From an uncultured Rhodopila sp. (lineage in GTDB: Bacteria > Pseudomonadota > Alphaproteobacteria > Acetobacterales > Acetobacteraceae), in NCBI RefSeq assembly GCF_903944925.1, contig NZ_CAJATU010000121.1, positions 16,080 to 80,079 on the forward strand: a stretch of DNA of 64,000 nt, read 5' to 3'. Both the position numbers and the translations under genes were made by a program. Below, in pieces: positions 9,701 to 17,654 of this stretch. Positions within the stretch are counted from its first letter, which is position 1. Every line of letters starts with the position of its first letter. The notes beneath the pieces are model-generated. The model had not been told where the DNA came from. It saw only the letters and a program-made list of their open reading frames with translations, and ran no database searches.

Positions 9701-9900
9701 CGCTGGCGCTGGCGTTCGGCACCGGGGCGGAGATGCGGCGTCCGCTGGGGATCGCGATCGCAGGCGGGCTGATCGTGTCGCAGATGCTGACGCTGTACAC
9801 GACTCCGGTCGTCTATCTGGCGCTTGAGCGTCTGGCGGGCGGCCGATCGGCGATCCTGCATCCGGTGAGGACGACGGATGCGGGCCTGAGCGACGCCTAG
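6784..9900 (+). CDS. RND multidrug efflux permease, MdtC-like
   Basis: This second RND permease has 1038 residues. Its N-terminal part (FFIARPVATILLSIGL, then LPVAALPSVDIPTLVV and DIDGAAHDVQAAINNA) resembles E. coli MdtC. The relay residues are intact: D401-D402 in VDDAIVMIENI and the lysines of GIVKKNAIMM at 924/925. The MdtB-like protein is encoded 1.5 kb upstream in the same direction, so the two could form a mixed trimer. The intervening genes and the lack of a fusion-protein gene mean this is not a simple mdtABC operon. The adaptor and outer-membrane channel must come from elsewhere in the genome if the pump works as a tripartite system. Confidence 0.9.
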   Translation: MNFSAFFIARPVATILLSIGLMLSGIVAYRFLPVAALPSVDIPTLVVFAARPGADPETMANSIAAPLERRLGQIPGVTEITSTSVVGNTSIIIQFDIDRDIDGAAHDVQAAINNATVDLPSDLPTRPFYRKFNPADTPILIIALSSSTLSTAQIYDAADTVLAQRLSQAPGVAQVQVNGSEKPAVRIRLDPARLAAAGLSGQDVYTAVRAANVLEPVGGFEGVDRAETIGINGQMWQAGQYAPLVLKSSNGAILRLSDVASVVNGSANSRLAAWDGKQPAIVLNITKQADANAIDTVDGLKAMLPQLMRWLPPDIQLTVITDRTTTIRGSVQDIQWTLLITIVLVLLVVLLFMRRLVPTLAAAVTVPLSISGTLAGMWFLGFSIDNFSLMALTVSVGFCVDDAIVMIENIVRYAERGMTPMQAAIAGSRQIGFTVISISVSLVAVFIPLLFMGGILGRLLHEFAMTLTMAIAISALVSLTLTPMMCGHYMSLAEPKGGHGLAWRIIERAQVAVERFYARTLNWALAHRTFMLLVTVLTVVLTVRMYGLVPKGFLPEQDTGILNGFTIADPDISFGAMQERQRQAVDVLLTDPAIASVASFVGVANGFSAPNRGWVAISLKPLRERGISADGVMERLRGKLAGVGGLQTILFSAQDLRGGGQQGGAQYQYALISRDLDKMRYWSQALADRLRHTPGIVDVSSDQDKAGPQVDVTIDRDAAARLGVKMADIDNALNNAYSQRQVSTIYAQRNQYTVVLEIDPKLQTDPSLLDRLYVGAAGGKQVPLSAVARFGRSTLTLAVKHRGPYAAASISFNLAPGVALSTGETAVEEATLALRMPEDVHTEFAGNAMFLQKSLATQPLLIAAAFISIYIVLGVLYESLLHALTIISTLPAAGLGALLALWLTGTELSVMGIIGIILLMGIVKKNAIMMVDFALEQERQFGRSPFDAIHAACLERFRPITMTTLAALLGALPLALAFGTGAEMRRPLGIAIAGGLIVSQMLTLYTTPVVYLALERLAGGRSAILHPVRTTDAGLSDA

Positions 9901-10061
9901 AGCAGCCGGACCAGCAGATAGACGGCGCCGGCCCATATCGGCAACGACAGGAGCACGGCGACCACCAGGCCGCGGATAGCGGGCGCGCGGGTTTCCGCGG
10001 CTTCGCCTGGCGTGGTTCGGTTGTCCGACGAGACGCTGAGATCGAACGCGGCCTGTGCCAT
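9897..10061 (-). CDS. Small single-span membrane protein
   Basis: This 54-residue protein has a polar N-terminal half and one C-terminal transmembrane helix (GLVVAVLLSLPIWAGAVYLL, about 31-50). The ATG at 10061-10059 has a GGAGG site 6 bases upstream, which favours it over the longer frame that begins at 10118. Its stop overlaps the stop of the MdtC-like gene on the other strand. Small membrane proteins can modulate RND pumps (AcrZ is the known case), but nothing here shows such a link. The function is unknown. Confidence 0.55.
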   Translation of the reverse strand: MAQAAFDLSVSSDNRTTPGEAAETRAPAIRGLVVAVLLSLPIWAGAVYLLVRLL

Positions 10062-10422
10062 GGCAGCCTCCAGTGTTTCGGCGCCCTTGATAACGGGAAT
10101 GTGAGGGCGCGCCAACAAGAATCAAATTTCCGAGAGCCAACGAAAAATGCCGGTTTTGTCAGCCGCGCCGGCGCGCGAACGGTTTGACGAAATAAATCTG
10201 GTTCCATAAATAATATGACTGGACACCAATTATGCCGCGATGATCGGCGATATCAACTACTTGTGAGCGAAGGATGGGAAACATGTTCAAGTCAGGGTCT
10301 GCGATCGTTGTCGAAGTAATTCTATCGAAACAAATCGGTTGCGTGTGCGGCGGTGCATCGGGCAAATAATCACTAACTCGTGAAGCCGGGCTGGCCCCGG
10401 TGATCGCAAAAGGAGTTCTCCT
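10062..10422. other. Gene-free stretch, relatively AT-rich
   Basis: These 361 bases separate the small membrane gene (minus) from the GTG-started gene at 10423 (plus). The middle part (10180-10380) is noticeably richer in A and T than its surroundings and should hold the promoters for both sides. I see no RNA gene, repeat or convincing open frame. Confidence 0.5.
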
Positions 10423-10725
10423 GTGCAGCTTCCCCGCACGACCATACAGGCCCCGACCGGCCTGTCCTTCGCTATCCCGGATCTGCTGCTGATCCGGGCC
10501 TGGGCTGATTTCCATAACCTGCACATGGAGATCGAACTCGATATCGCCGCCGGCGGTGACGAGTATGAAGAATTGTTAAACCTGTCGTCTCGCAACAGTG
10601 AGCGCCGCCGCTGGATGATCTGGCGTTCGCGGGAAGGGATCGTGGTGCAGCCGATGATGGGCCGCAAGATGCTGTTCGACGTCATGGCGGATGCGCTGGA
10701 GGTGCTGATCCCGGTTGCGGATTGA
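10423..10725 (+). CDS. Conserved-looking small protein of unknown function
   Basis: This 100-residue soluble protein starts at GTG 10423 behind an AAAAGGAG ribosome site. It has no signal peptide or membrane span. The middle is acidic (EIELDIAAGGDEYEELL), followed by a basic, Trp-containing stretch (SERRRWMIWRSREG). I do not recognise the family. It is a single gene convergent with the GH15 gene. Composition and start signals support it being real. Confidence 0.55.
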   Translation: MQLPRTTIQAPTGLSFAIPDLLLIRAWADFHNLHMEIELDIAAGGDEYEELLNLSSRNSERRRWMIWRSREGIVVQPMMGRKMLFDVMADALEVLIPVAD

Positions 10726-10944
10726 GGGCGATTCGGGTCTGCATGGCCGGGTGATGCTCGAACGCCGTGGCTCGCTGCGTTCGGATGGCGATGGAACTTG
10801 TCCCGTCGGGTGGCCGCGACCCGCCGATCCGTGTGGATAATACAACGGTAATCCGAGGGCATTGCTTCGGTTCGTGACCGAGGCTCAACGCGGCGGGTCA
10901 GAAACGAATTTGGCGCTATCTTCGAAGTCCGGACGCTTCGCTCG

Positions 10945-12864
10945 TTACTCGCCGGTTTGGTCGCCGCCGGCTTCACAGCCCTGGCTACGCTGTTCGGCCG
11001 GTCCATCGTGGGTATCCAGGTTCAGCGCGCTGTTGATGAGCGCCAGATGGGAAAACGCCTGCGGAAAGTTGCCGAGTTGCCGGCAGCCCACGGGGTCGTA
11101 TTCTTCGGCCAGCAGACCGACGTCGTTGCATAGCCCCAACAGGCGGGCGAACATCGCCCTCGCTTCCTGCATCCGCCCCTGCAAGACCAGATTATCGACA
11201 TACCAGAAGCTGCACGCCAGGAAGACGCCTTCGCCGCCGGTCAGCCCGTCGGCGGTTTCGCCGGTGTGGTAGCGGAGGATCAGCCCGTCCACCTTCAGGT
11301 CGCGGCCGATGGCCTCGACCGTGGCGCGGATGCGCGGGTCCTCGGGTGGCAGGAATCCCACCAGCGGCAGCAACAGCAGGCTGGCGTCCAGCGAGTCGGC
11401 ACCGAAATACTGCACGAAGCTGTTGCGGCTTGCGCTGAAGCCGTGTGTGCAGACGGTGTCGTGAATCCGGGTCCGCAACGCCCGCCAGCGCTCCAGCGGT
11501 GCCGGCTGGTTGAATTGCTCCGCGGCACGGATCGAGCGGTCCACCGCGACCCAGACCATCACCTTGGAGAAGGTGAAGTGCTTCGCCCCGCCGCGCACCT
11601 CCCAGATGCTCTCGTCAGGCTGCTCCCAGATTTTTTCCAGATGCAGCGTCAGCGCCCGCTGCAGTTCCCAGCTTTTCGACGATGGCACCAGGCCGAGCGC
11701 GGTCTCCTGGTAGATCGCGTCGATCAGCTCCCCGTAGACATCGAGCTGCAATTGCGTGCTGGCGGCGTTGCCGACACGAACCGGGCTGGCGCCCTGGTAT
11801 CCCGGCAGCCACGGTACCGTCCATTCCTGGATCCAGCGCTCACCGCCGATGCCGTACAGAATCTGCAACTGCGACGGCGACCCGGCAACGCTGCGCCGCA
11901 GCCACGCCCCCCAGGCCTGCGCTTCCTCGCGGTAGCCGGCATGCATCAACGCCAGCAGCGTGAAGGTCGCGTCGCGCAGCCAGCAGAACCGGTAATCCCA
12001 GTTCCGCGCCCCGTGCGGCTGCTCGGGCAGGGAGGTCGTCGGCGCGGCGACGATGCCGCCGGTCGGGTAGTAGCTGAGCGCCTTCAACGTCAGCAGCGAG
12101 CGCTGCACCTCAGCCTGGTAGCGGCCGCGATATTTGCCGCGGCCGGTCCAGGAACTCCAGGCGGTGTCGGTATCGTCCAGCGCCTCATCGGCGTTCGGCG
12201 GCACCGGCACATCCAGATGCGAGGCCGCATGCGTCAGCACGAAGCGCCGGCGCTGTCCGGCTTCCACCTGGAACGAGGCGACGGTGGTCATCGCCCGGCC
12301 GTGCAGCTTGACGTCGCCGTGCAGCACCACCTGGTCCGGCCCGGCAATCGCCCGGATGCCGCTGCCGTGGTTGAGCCGCGTCACCCAGGGGATAGCCGAA
12401 CCGTACTCGAAGCGCAGCGACAGGTCGAAGCTGATCGCCACCGTGCCGGTGCGGCCCTCGACGATGCGCACGACGGAGTGCTTTTCCACCGCCATGAAAT
12501 CGATCAGGGCGGCGGTGCCGGTGGCGGTCTCGAACACGGTTTCCAGGATCATGGTGCCCGGCAGGTAGCGCCGCGTGACATGCAGGGGCGCCTCGGCCGG
12601 AGCGATCCGCCAGAGCCCGTTCTCCGGCGTGCCCAGCAGCGCGGCAAAACAGGCGGGACTGTCGAAGCGCGGCCAGCACAGCCAGTCGATCGAGCCGTCC
12701 TTGCTGACCAGCGCCGCGGTATGGCAATCGCCAATCAGCGCATAGTCCTCTATCGGCGGCGGCTGGCGCCCGGAGGTTGCGTCCGCCGCTCGTTCCGCAC
12801 CAGGATTGTCGTCGGCGCTTTTCCGCTGTCCGGGCTGGGCGGGCCTGCGGCGGCCCGAGGCCAT
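10945..12864 (-). CDS. Glycoside hydrolase family 15 protein (glucoamylase/trehalase-like)
   Basis: This 639-residue protein belongs to the bacterial GH15 group that contains glucoamylases and trehalases. An N-terminal beta-rich domain starts with IEDYALIGDCHTAALVS (about 38-54). The (alpha/alpha)6 catalytic domain follows, with RNWDYRFCWLRDATF at 287-301, IWEVRGG near 420 (general acid region) and LLAEEYDP near 590 (general base region). No signal peptide is visible, so a cytoplasmic role is likely. The ATG at 12864 overlaps the stop of the upstream secreted-protein gene (TGATG), indicating coupling; longer starts would run through that gene. The substrate (trehalose, maltooligosaccharide or another glucoside) cannot be set from sequence alone. 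Confidence 0.88.
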   Translation of the reverse strand: MASGRRRPAQPGQRKSADDNPGAERAADATSGRQPPPIEDYALIGDCHTAALVSKDGSIDWLCWPRFDSPACFAALLGTPENGLWRIAPAEAPLHVTRRYLPGTMILETVFETATGTAALIDFMAVEKHSVVRIVEGRTGTVAISFDLSLRFEYGSAIPWVTRLNHGSGIRAIAGPDQVVLHGDVKLHGRAMTTVASFQVEAGQRRRFVLTHAASHLDVPVPPNADEALDDTDTAWSSWTGRGKYRGRYQAEVQRSLLTLKALSYYPTGGIVAAPTTSLPEQPHGARNWDYRFCWLRDATFTLLALMHAGYREEAQAWGAWLRRSVAGSPSQLQILYGIGGERWIQEWTVPWLPGYQGASPVRVGNAASTQLQLDVYGELIDAIYQETALGLVPSSKSWELQRALTLHLEKIWEQPDESIWEVRGGAKHFTFSKVMVWVAVDRSIRAAEQFNQPAPLERWRALRTRIHDTVCTHGFSASRNSFVQYFGADSLDASLLLLPLVGFLPPEDPRIRATVEAIGRDLKVDGLILRYHTGETADGLTGGEGVFLACSFWYVDNLVLQGRMQEARAMFARLLGLCNDVGLLAEEYDPVGCRQLGNFPQAFSHLALINSALNLDTHDGPAEQRSQGCEAGGDQTGE

Positions 12865-13244
12865 CAGTTGGCGCGCCCCCAGACCCTTTGACCGCCATTG
12901 CCGAGGCAATAGCATCCCGTACCGGGCGACACGGGACGATCCATCGGACAGACATAAGGCCCGGCGTAGCACGCCTGGCCGCTGCCCGGCTGGGCCGCCG
13001 GAGCGGGCGCATAGACTTGCGGCGGTGGCGTGTAATAGACCGGCGGCGGCGGATAGTAGTACGGCGGCGGATAGTAATACGGCGCCGGGTAGAAGCCGGG
13101 CCCGTAGCCGTAAAACGGCACGCCCACGCCGAACCCCACGAAGACACGCGCGCCGGCAGGCGAAGCGGACAGACTGATCGCAGCGGCGCACAACACGACA
13201 GAGATCGCGAGCCGGCGGGTCCAGGGAACGGATCGGAAGGTCAT
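12864..13244 (-). CDS. Secreted Pro/Tyr-rich protein
   Basis: This 126-residue protein has a signal peptide ending at ASPAGA (about residues 27-32). The next region is strikingly rich in glycine, tyrosine and proline, with repeated PYYYPPP units at about 55-75. The C-terminal segment contains five cysteines (GQACYAGPYVC and GTGCYCLG) that could form disulfides. The final GNGGQRVWGRAN resembles tails of other small exported proteins. I do not know its function; an envelope or surface role is plausible. It is the first gene of a two-gene unit with the GH15 enzyme, sharing a TGATG overlap. Confidence 0.65.
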   Translation of the reverse strand: MTFRSVPWTRRLAISVVLCAAAISLSASPAGARVFVGFGVGVPFYGYGPGFYPAPYYYPPPYYYPPPPVYYTPPPQVYAPAPAAQPGSGQACYAGPYVCPMDRPVSPGTGCYCLGNGGQRVWGRAN

Positions 13245-13356
13245 GACATCAATTCTGCCATAAGACTACGGACCCATTATGTGGAGTTTCGTGCCGCAAT
13301 GATACCGCTAAAACGAAAGCGTGTTCCGGGCGGAACCGTGGCGGCCGCCCGCAGCG

Positions 13357-14274
13357 TCAGACCATCCGCAGCAGCCGCCCGATCCGCACCGCCAGCCGCG
13401 CCAGCGCCGGAGCCGTCACCGGCCGCAGCAGCCGCGGATCATACCCGGCGAAGCGGCGGTCGTTCTCGCTCAGGCAGATCGCCATCAACGCCAGCGGACT
13501 GATCTCCATGTCGCTAACCGCCTTGCTGCCGGTCAGGGTGAAGTTGTTGTCGGGGGACGCCGCGCGACCGCCGTCGAGGTCGTGCGCCAGGCCGATGCGC
13601 TCCTGCACCAGGAACATCCAGGTCCGCGCCACGAGCCATTCGAAGCGGATTCGCTGCCAGAGCCCAAGCCGCTTGCGGTGCCAGGCCAGCCAGTTGGCGA
13701 ACAGCAGGATATGCCGCGCCTCCTCCTGGATCACCGGCTCGAACGTCTCGACCAGCGCCTCCGGGAAAAATCCCGACCGCCGGGCGAGTTCGAACAGCCC
13801 GAAGGCAAAGAAGCTGTCGATGCATTCGGAAAAACCGGTGACCAGGTAGCCCCGTTCCGGATCCGTCGGCAGCACGTCGGGCCGCTCCGGCGCAAGCGGG
13901 ATGCCGTAGCTGGACACCAGGTCGGACAGAACCTCCCGGTGGCGGCCTTCCTCCCAGCCGTTGCGGCCGATGGCGTGGCGCCAGATCGGGTCCTCCACCG
14001 ACTGGCTGTACGCCATCATGCGGGCGCGGGCCTTGTCCTCGGTGGTGACGGCGATGTCCCAAATCGGCAGGCTGACCAGCCGCTGCAGCGCCTCCGGCTC
14101 CAGCTTCGGCCACTCGATGACCGAGGGCTTATACGGGTTGAACGTGTCGCGGAACATCTGGCAGGCCGCATCACGGTGGCGGTCGGTGCCGATGGTCAGG
14201 TCGCCGGGATGCGGCCAGGTCCATACGCGCGCGTTGATGTCGGCGGATTCGATTTCAGCTTGGGTCGGGGGCAT
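13357..14274 (-). CDS. Ferritin-like di-iron domain protein
   Basis: This 305-residue, mostly helical protein has a ferritin-like superfamily pattern. EEGRH in the segment NGWEEGRHREVL (about 102-113) and EEARH in VIQEEARHILLFANW (about 184-198) supply the two E-x-x-H type metal-ligand helices. Further glutamates (ECIDSFFAFGLFE) lie between them. Proteins of this kind bind a di-iron centre and act as oxygenases, but I cannot name the substrate. There is no signal peptide. It is a single gene, divergent from recQ. It does not match MiaE or stearoyl-ACP desaturase closely enough for me to use those names. Confidence 0.68.
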   Translation of the reverse strand: MPPTQAEIESADINARVWTWPHPGDLTIGTDRHRDAACQMFRDTFNPYKPSVIEWPKLEPEALQRLVSLPIWDIAVTTEDKARARMMAYSQSVEDPIWRHAIGRNGWEEGRHREVLSDLVSSYGIPLAPERPDVLPTDPERGYLVTGFSECIDSFFAFGLFELARRSGFFPEALVETFEPVIQEEARHILLFANWLAWHRKRLGLWQRIRFEWLVARTWMFLVQERIGLAHDLDGGRAASPDNNFTLTGSKAVSDMEISPLALMAICLSENDRRFAGYDPRLLRPVTAPALARLAVRIGRLLRMV

Positions 14275-14403
14275 GCCCGCTGAATAGGGTTCCGGGCGCG
14301 GGCGTTCAAGTGCGCATCAGCGTTGGCGAAAGCCGCTCCGCCCGGGGTATACTCTGTCCCTCCACGGCGAATCGGCCGCTTGGATGGGAGTTTCCCGCGC
14401 CGG

Positions 14404-16287
14404 ATGTTCGCCGACACAATGCTCAACGACCCCGGGCTCAACGACCCCGCCGAGGTGCTGCGCCGGGTTTTCGGCTTCCCCGGCTTTCGCGGCCAGCAGG
14501 AGCCGGCGGTGCATCACGTCGTGGCCGGCGGCGACGCGCTGGTGCTGATGCCGACCGGCGGGGGGAAAAGCATCTGCTACCAGGTGCCGGCGCTGTGCCG
14601 CCCCGGCACGGCGGTGATCGTCTCCCCCCTGATTGCCCTGATGGACGACCAGGTCGCTGCCCTGAGGCAGGTCGGCGTCAACGCCGGCGCACTGCATTCC
14701 GAAGTCCATCCGGACGAGGCCCGCCTGATCAGCCGCGACCTGTTCGAGGGCCAGCTCGACCTGCTGTATGTCTCGCCCGAACGGCTATTGGGCTACGGCA
14801 CGCCGGAACGCCTGGCGCATGTGCGGCTGGCGCTGCTCGCTGTTGATGAGGCGCATTGCGTCTCCCAATGGGGCCACGAATTCCGCCCGGAATTCCGCGA
14901 ATTGTCGCGCCTGGCGGACCTGTTCCCCGGCGTGCCGCGCATCGCCCTGACCGCGACGGCGGACCCGCGCACCCAGCAGGACATCCTGGCGGCGCTGCGG
15001 ATGGAGGGGGCGAAGGTGTTCGTCTCCAGCTTCCACCGCCCCAATCTGCGCCTGTCGGCGGAGCCGAAGGTCGGTGAGACGGCGCAGCTTCTGGATTTCC
15101 TCAAGGCACACAAGGGCGAATGCGGCATCGTCTATTGCGGCAGCCGCGCCAAGACCGAGCGGGTGGCGGCGAAACTGTGCGAAAAAGGCTTCCAGGCGCT
15201 GCCGTTCCATGCCGGCCTTGATCCGGAATTGAAGCGGGACTCGCTGATGCGGTTCCGCTCCGGCGAGCCGGTGGTCATGGTCGCCACCATCGCCTTCGGC
15301 ATGGGCATCGATCGTCCGGATGTGCGCTTCGTCGTGCACCTCGACATGCCCGACAGCCCCGAAGCGTACTACCAGCAGATCGGCCGGGCGGGGCGCGACG
15401 GCGATCCCTCGGATACGCTGCTGCTGTATGGCGGGCAGGATGTGGCGCAGGCTCGGCACTGGCTGGCGCAGTCCGCGGCGCCGGAAGCCCGCAAGCGGGT
15501 GATGCGCACCAAGCTGGAGGAGATGGTCGCACTGACCGAGGCGGTGACCTGCCGCACCAAGTCTCTGCTCGGGTGTTTCGGCGAGACCCTGCCGTGCGAC
15601 TGCGGTCACTGCGACAATTGCGAGGCGCCGCCGGTGACGGTGGATGCCTCGACCGAGGCGCAGATGGTGCTGTCGGCGGTCTACCGGACCAACCAGATCT
15701 TTGGTGCCGCGCACATCGTCGCGGTGCTGCGCGGCGAGCGGACCGAGGGCATCGTGAAGCACGGCCACGATCGGCTGCGGACCTTTGGGGTCGGGGCCGC
15801 TCATCCCGGCACATACTGGCGCGGGCTGATCCGGCAGTTGATCGCGCTGCGGGCGCTCGACGTGGATACCGAGGGCCATGGCGGGCTGTACTTGGTGCAG
15901 GAGGAAGCGCGGCCGATATTGCGTGGCGAGGTGAAGGTCGTGCTGCGGCAGGACCGCCCGGCGGCGGTCCGGGTGCCGCGGCCCGCGCGCGGTGTTGCCC
16001 CGGCGGCGGCGTCCGCGCCGGTGGCTGCGGCACCGCCGGGTCAGGCGGAGACGCTGTACGAGGCGCTGCGGCTGTGGCGGCTGGCGGAGGCGAAGGGGCA
16101 GGGGATTCCGCCGTACGTGATCTTCCACGACTCGGTGCTGCGCGACATCGCGGCGATGCGGCCGGCGACACTGGACGAACTGGCCAGCATCAAGGGCGTG
16201 GGAGCGTCCAAGCTGGAACGGTATGGGCAGCGGGTGCTGGGCGTGCTGGCGGCACAGGTGCCGGAGGGGCTGGCGAAGCGGGGCTAA
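14404..16287 (+). CDS. recQ: ATP-dependent DNA helicase RecQ
   Basis: RecQ unwinds DNA 3' to 5' in recombination and repair. The 627-residue protein has Walker A MPTGGGKS (49-56), the DEAH box in [18 protein letters not shown] (about 145-162), helicase motif [11 protein letters not shown], and a zinc-binding RQC region with [12 protein letters not shown] followed by [11 protein letters not shown]-terminal HRDC domain ends at [12 protein letters not shown]. The start is uncertain: ATG 14404 and ATG 14419 are both possible, and the frame is open from 14323. I prefer 14404 because a GGGAG stands upstream and little extra sequence is added. It stands alone between two minus-strand genes. Confidence 0.93.
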   Translation: MFADTMLNDPGLNDPAEVLRRVFGFPGFRGQQEPAVHHVVAGGDALVLMPTGGGKSICYQVPALCRPGTAVIVSPLIALMDDQVAALRQVGVNAGALHSEVHPDEARLISRDLFEGQLDLLYVSPERLLGYGTPERLAHVRLALLAVDEAHCVSQWGHEFRPEFRELSRLADLFPGVPRIALTATADPRTQQDILAALRMEGAKVFVSSFHRPNLRLSAEPKVGETAQLLDFLKAHKGECGIVYCGSRAKTERVAAKLCEKGFQALPFHAGLDPELKRDSLMRFRSGEPVVMVATIAFGMGIDRPDVRFVVHLDMPDSPEAYYQQIGRAGRDGDPSDTLLLYGGQDVAQARHWLAQSAAPEARKRVMRTKLEEMVALTEAVTCRTKSLLGCFGETLPCDCGHCDNCEAPPVTVDASTEAQMVLSAVYRTNQIFGAAHIVAVLRGERTEGIVKHGHDRLRTFGVGAAHPGTYWRGLIRQLIALRALDVDTEGHGGLYLVQEEARPILRGEVKVVLRQDRPAAVRVPRPARGVAPAAASAPVAAAPPGQAETLYEALRLWRLAEAKGQGIPPYVIFHDSVLRDIAAMRPATLDELASIKGVGASKLERYGQRVLGVLAAQVPEGLAKRG

Positions 16288-16592
16288 GTCTCGCCGCGAC
16301 TGTCGCCACATAGGACTTGCGCCGCCAGCCTGTTTGCCCTGACTGACCGGATGAGACTGAGCAGTCCCTGGCGGGACGCAAGATCGGTGTTCGCGCAAGG
16401 CGGACCGAGGCGAAATCCGAAGCGGTTTCCGGATCAAGGCTTCGGAAAGGGCGCTTTTTGCTGTTCAGCGCCGCGTGGCAATGGGATCACCTTCGAGCCT
16501 TGCGGATAGGCGCTTTCCACCACAAGGCTCAGATCCTGCAAATGGCGCAGCTCCGGTGCGGTACGCCGTAGTTCGAGGACATGCGGCTTCGA
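16288..16592. other. Gap with an in-frame open stretch beyond the methyltransferase stop
   Basis: These 305 bases separate recQ from the methyltransferase gene. On the minus strand, 16592-16434 continues the methyltransferase frame for 52 sense codons after its TGA, encoding a peptide with ELRRTAPELRHLQDLSLVVE. It has no start codon of its own near its beginning and I do not recognise it. It could be a gene remnant or chance. The recQ-proximal 145 bases contain nothing I can identify. Confidence 0.4.
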
Positions 16593-17465
16593 TCATTCAG
16601 GCTTCCGGGCGGACGCCAGCACGTAGTCGAACGCGCCATAAACCGTGTCCCAGTCGAAGCGCATCAGCAACCGGTAGGGCACCCGGCCGGCCAGAGGCAG
16701 CCTGCGCAGCAGCGCCGGATCCTGCCGCAGCGCCGCATGCCACCCCGGGAACACCTGGTCGCGGATCGAAGTAACATCCACATCGCCGAAGCCCGCTGCC
16801 CATAGCTTCGCCGCATAATCGTCGCGACGGTCCGCATTGGCGGGCGGGATCGAGAAAACGTCCGCGAACCGCGCCCAGTTGAAGCCCTGGAGCGGGCGGC
16901 GCAACGGGTTGCGTTCTGGTGCCGCACGGATCACGTCCGCCAATACCAGCCGCCCGCCGGGACGCAGCACGCGGAACGCCTCGGCAAAGAATTGCTCTCG
17001 TGTATCGAAATGAAAGGCGCATTCCACCGCCGTGACGACGTCGCATGATGCATCCGGCAGGTGCATGTCCGTCGCGGACCCCTGTTGCAGGTCGATTCGG
17101 TCCGCCAGACCCAGGCGGCGAATCCGCTCGCGGCCGATGCGCACCTGAGACGGCGTGACGTTCAGCCCGATGATCCGCCGCGGCGCGAATCGTCGCATCC
17201 ACAGTATGTCCTGGTCGGCGAACCCGAAGCCGGCATCGACGACCTCATCGTCCGGGCCCATCGCCGCCGTCTCGGCCACCAGCATCGCCAGCGCCTCGCA
17301 CGCCTCATCGATTGTTTCGGCCGTCTGCCAATAGCCGAGGTTCAGGTAGAAGCCGCGAGCGGTGAACGCCCGGGTCGATAGCCATCCGTACAAGTCGGCC
17401 GGGGTTTCCGGCCGCGCCCGCCGAACCACATCAACCGCCCTGCGCACAACCCCGACCGCCGTCAT
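16593..17465 (-). CDS. SAM-dependent methyltransferase (class I)
   Basis: This 290-residue cytoplasmic methyltransferase has motif I as VVDAGFGFADQD (about 78-89), a motif II-like acidic residue at GLNVTP, and VLRPGGRLVLADV (about 168-180) as the post-II strand. The middle part with DVVTAVECAFHF resembles small-molecule C- or O-methyltransferases of the UbiE/sterol and macrolide type, so a lipid, quinone or secondary-metabolite substrate is likely but not determined. The ATG at 17465 has a GGAGAG site 7 bases upstream; an upstream in-frame start at 17501 lacks one. The gene is divergent from the catalase gene. Confidence 0.8.
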   Translation of the reverse strand: MTAVGVVRRAVDVVRRARPETPADLYGWLSTRAFTARGFYLNLGYWQTAETIDEACEALAMLVAETAAMGPDDEVVDAGFGFADQDILWMRRFAPRRIIGLNVTPSQVRIGRERIRRLGLADRIDLQQGSATDMHLPDASCDVVTAVECAFHFDTREQFFAEAFRVLRPGGRLVLADVIRAAPERNPLRRPLQGFNWARFADVFSIPPANADRRDDYAAKLWAAGFGDVDVTSIRDQVFPGWHAALRQDPALLRRLPLAGRVPYRLLMRFDWDTVYGAFDYVLASARKPE

Positions 17466-17654
17466 TCGAAACTCTCCGTTATGTCCGGCGGACCATCGCA
17501 CGTTCCGCCGCCCGTGGCGAAATTGTCATGGGTTGCGGCGGCAATTTTTCAATTTCGCGCGGCACCCGCCGCGGCGTCGGGTGTTTCAGCCCCGGTGCCC
17601 GCCTTGCTGACCCGTTGCCGGGCGCCGGATGCAAACGGAGGGATATTCGTACAA

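Noticed and set aside
8605..10140. 511-codon frame antisense to the MdtC-like permease
   Set aside because: Same compositional artefact; the sense strand carries intact RND motifs throughout.
11266..12891. 541-codon frame antisense to the GH15 gene
   Set aside because: Gln/Arg/Pro-rich shadow of a well-supported glycosidase.
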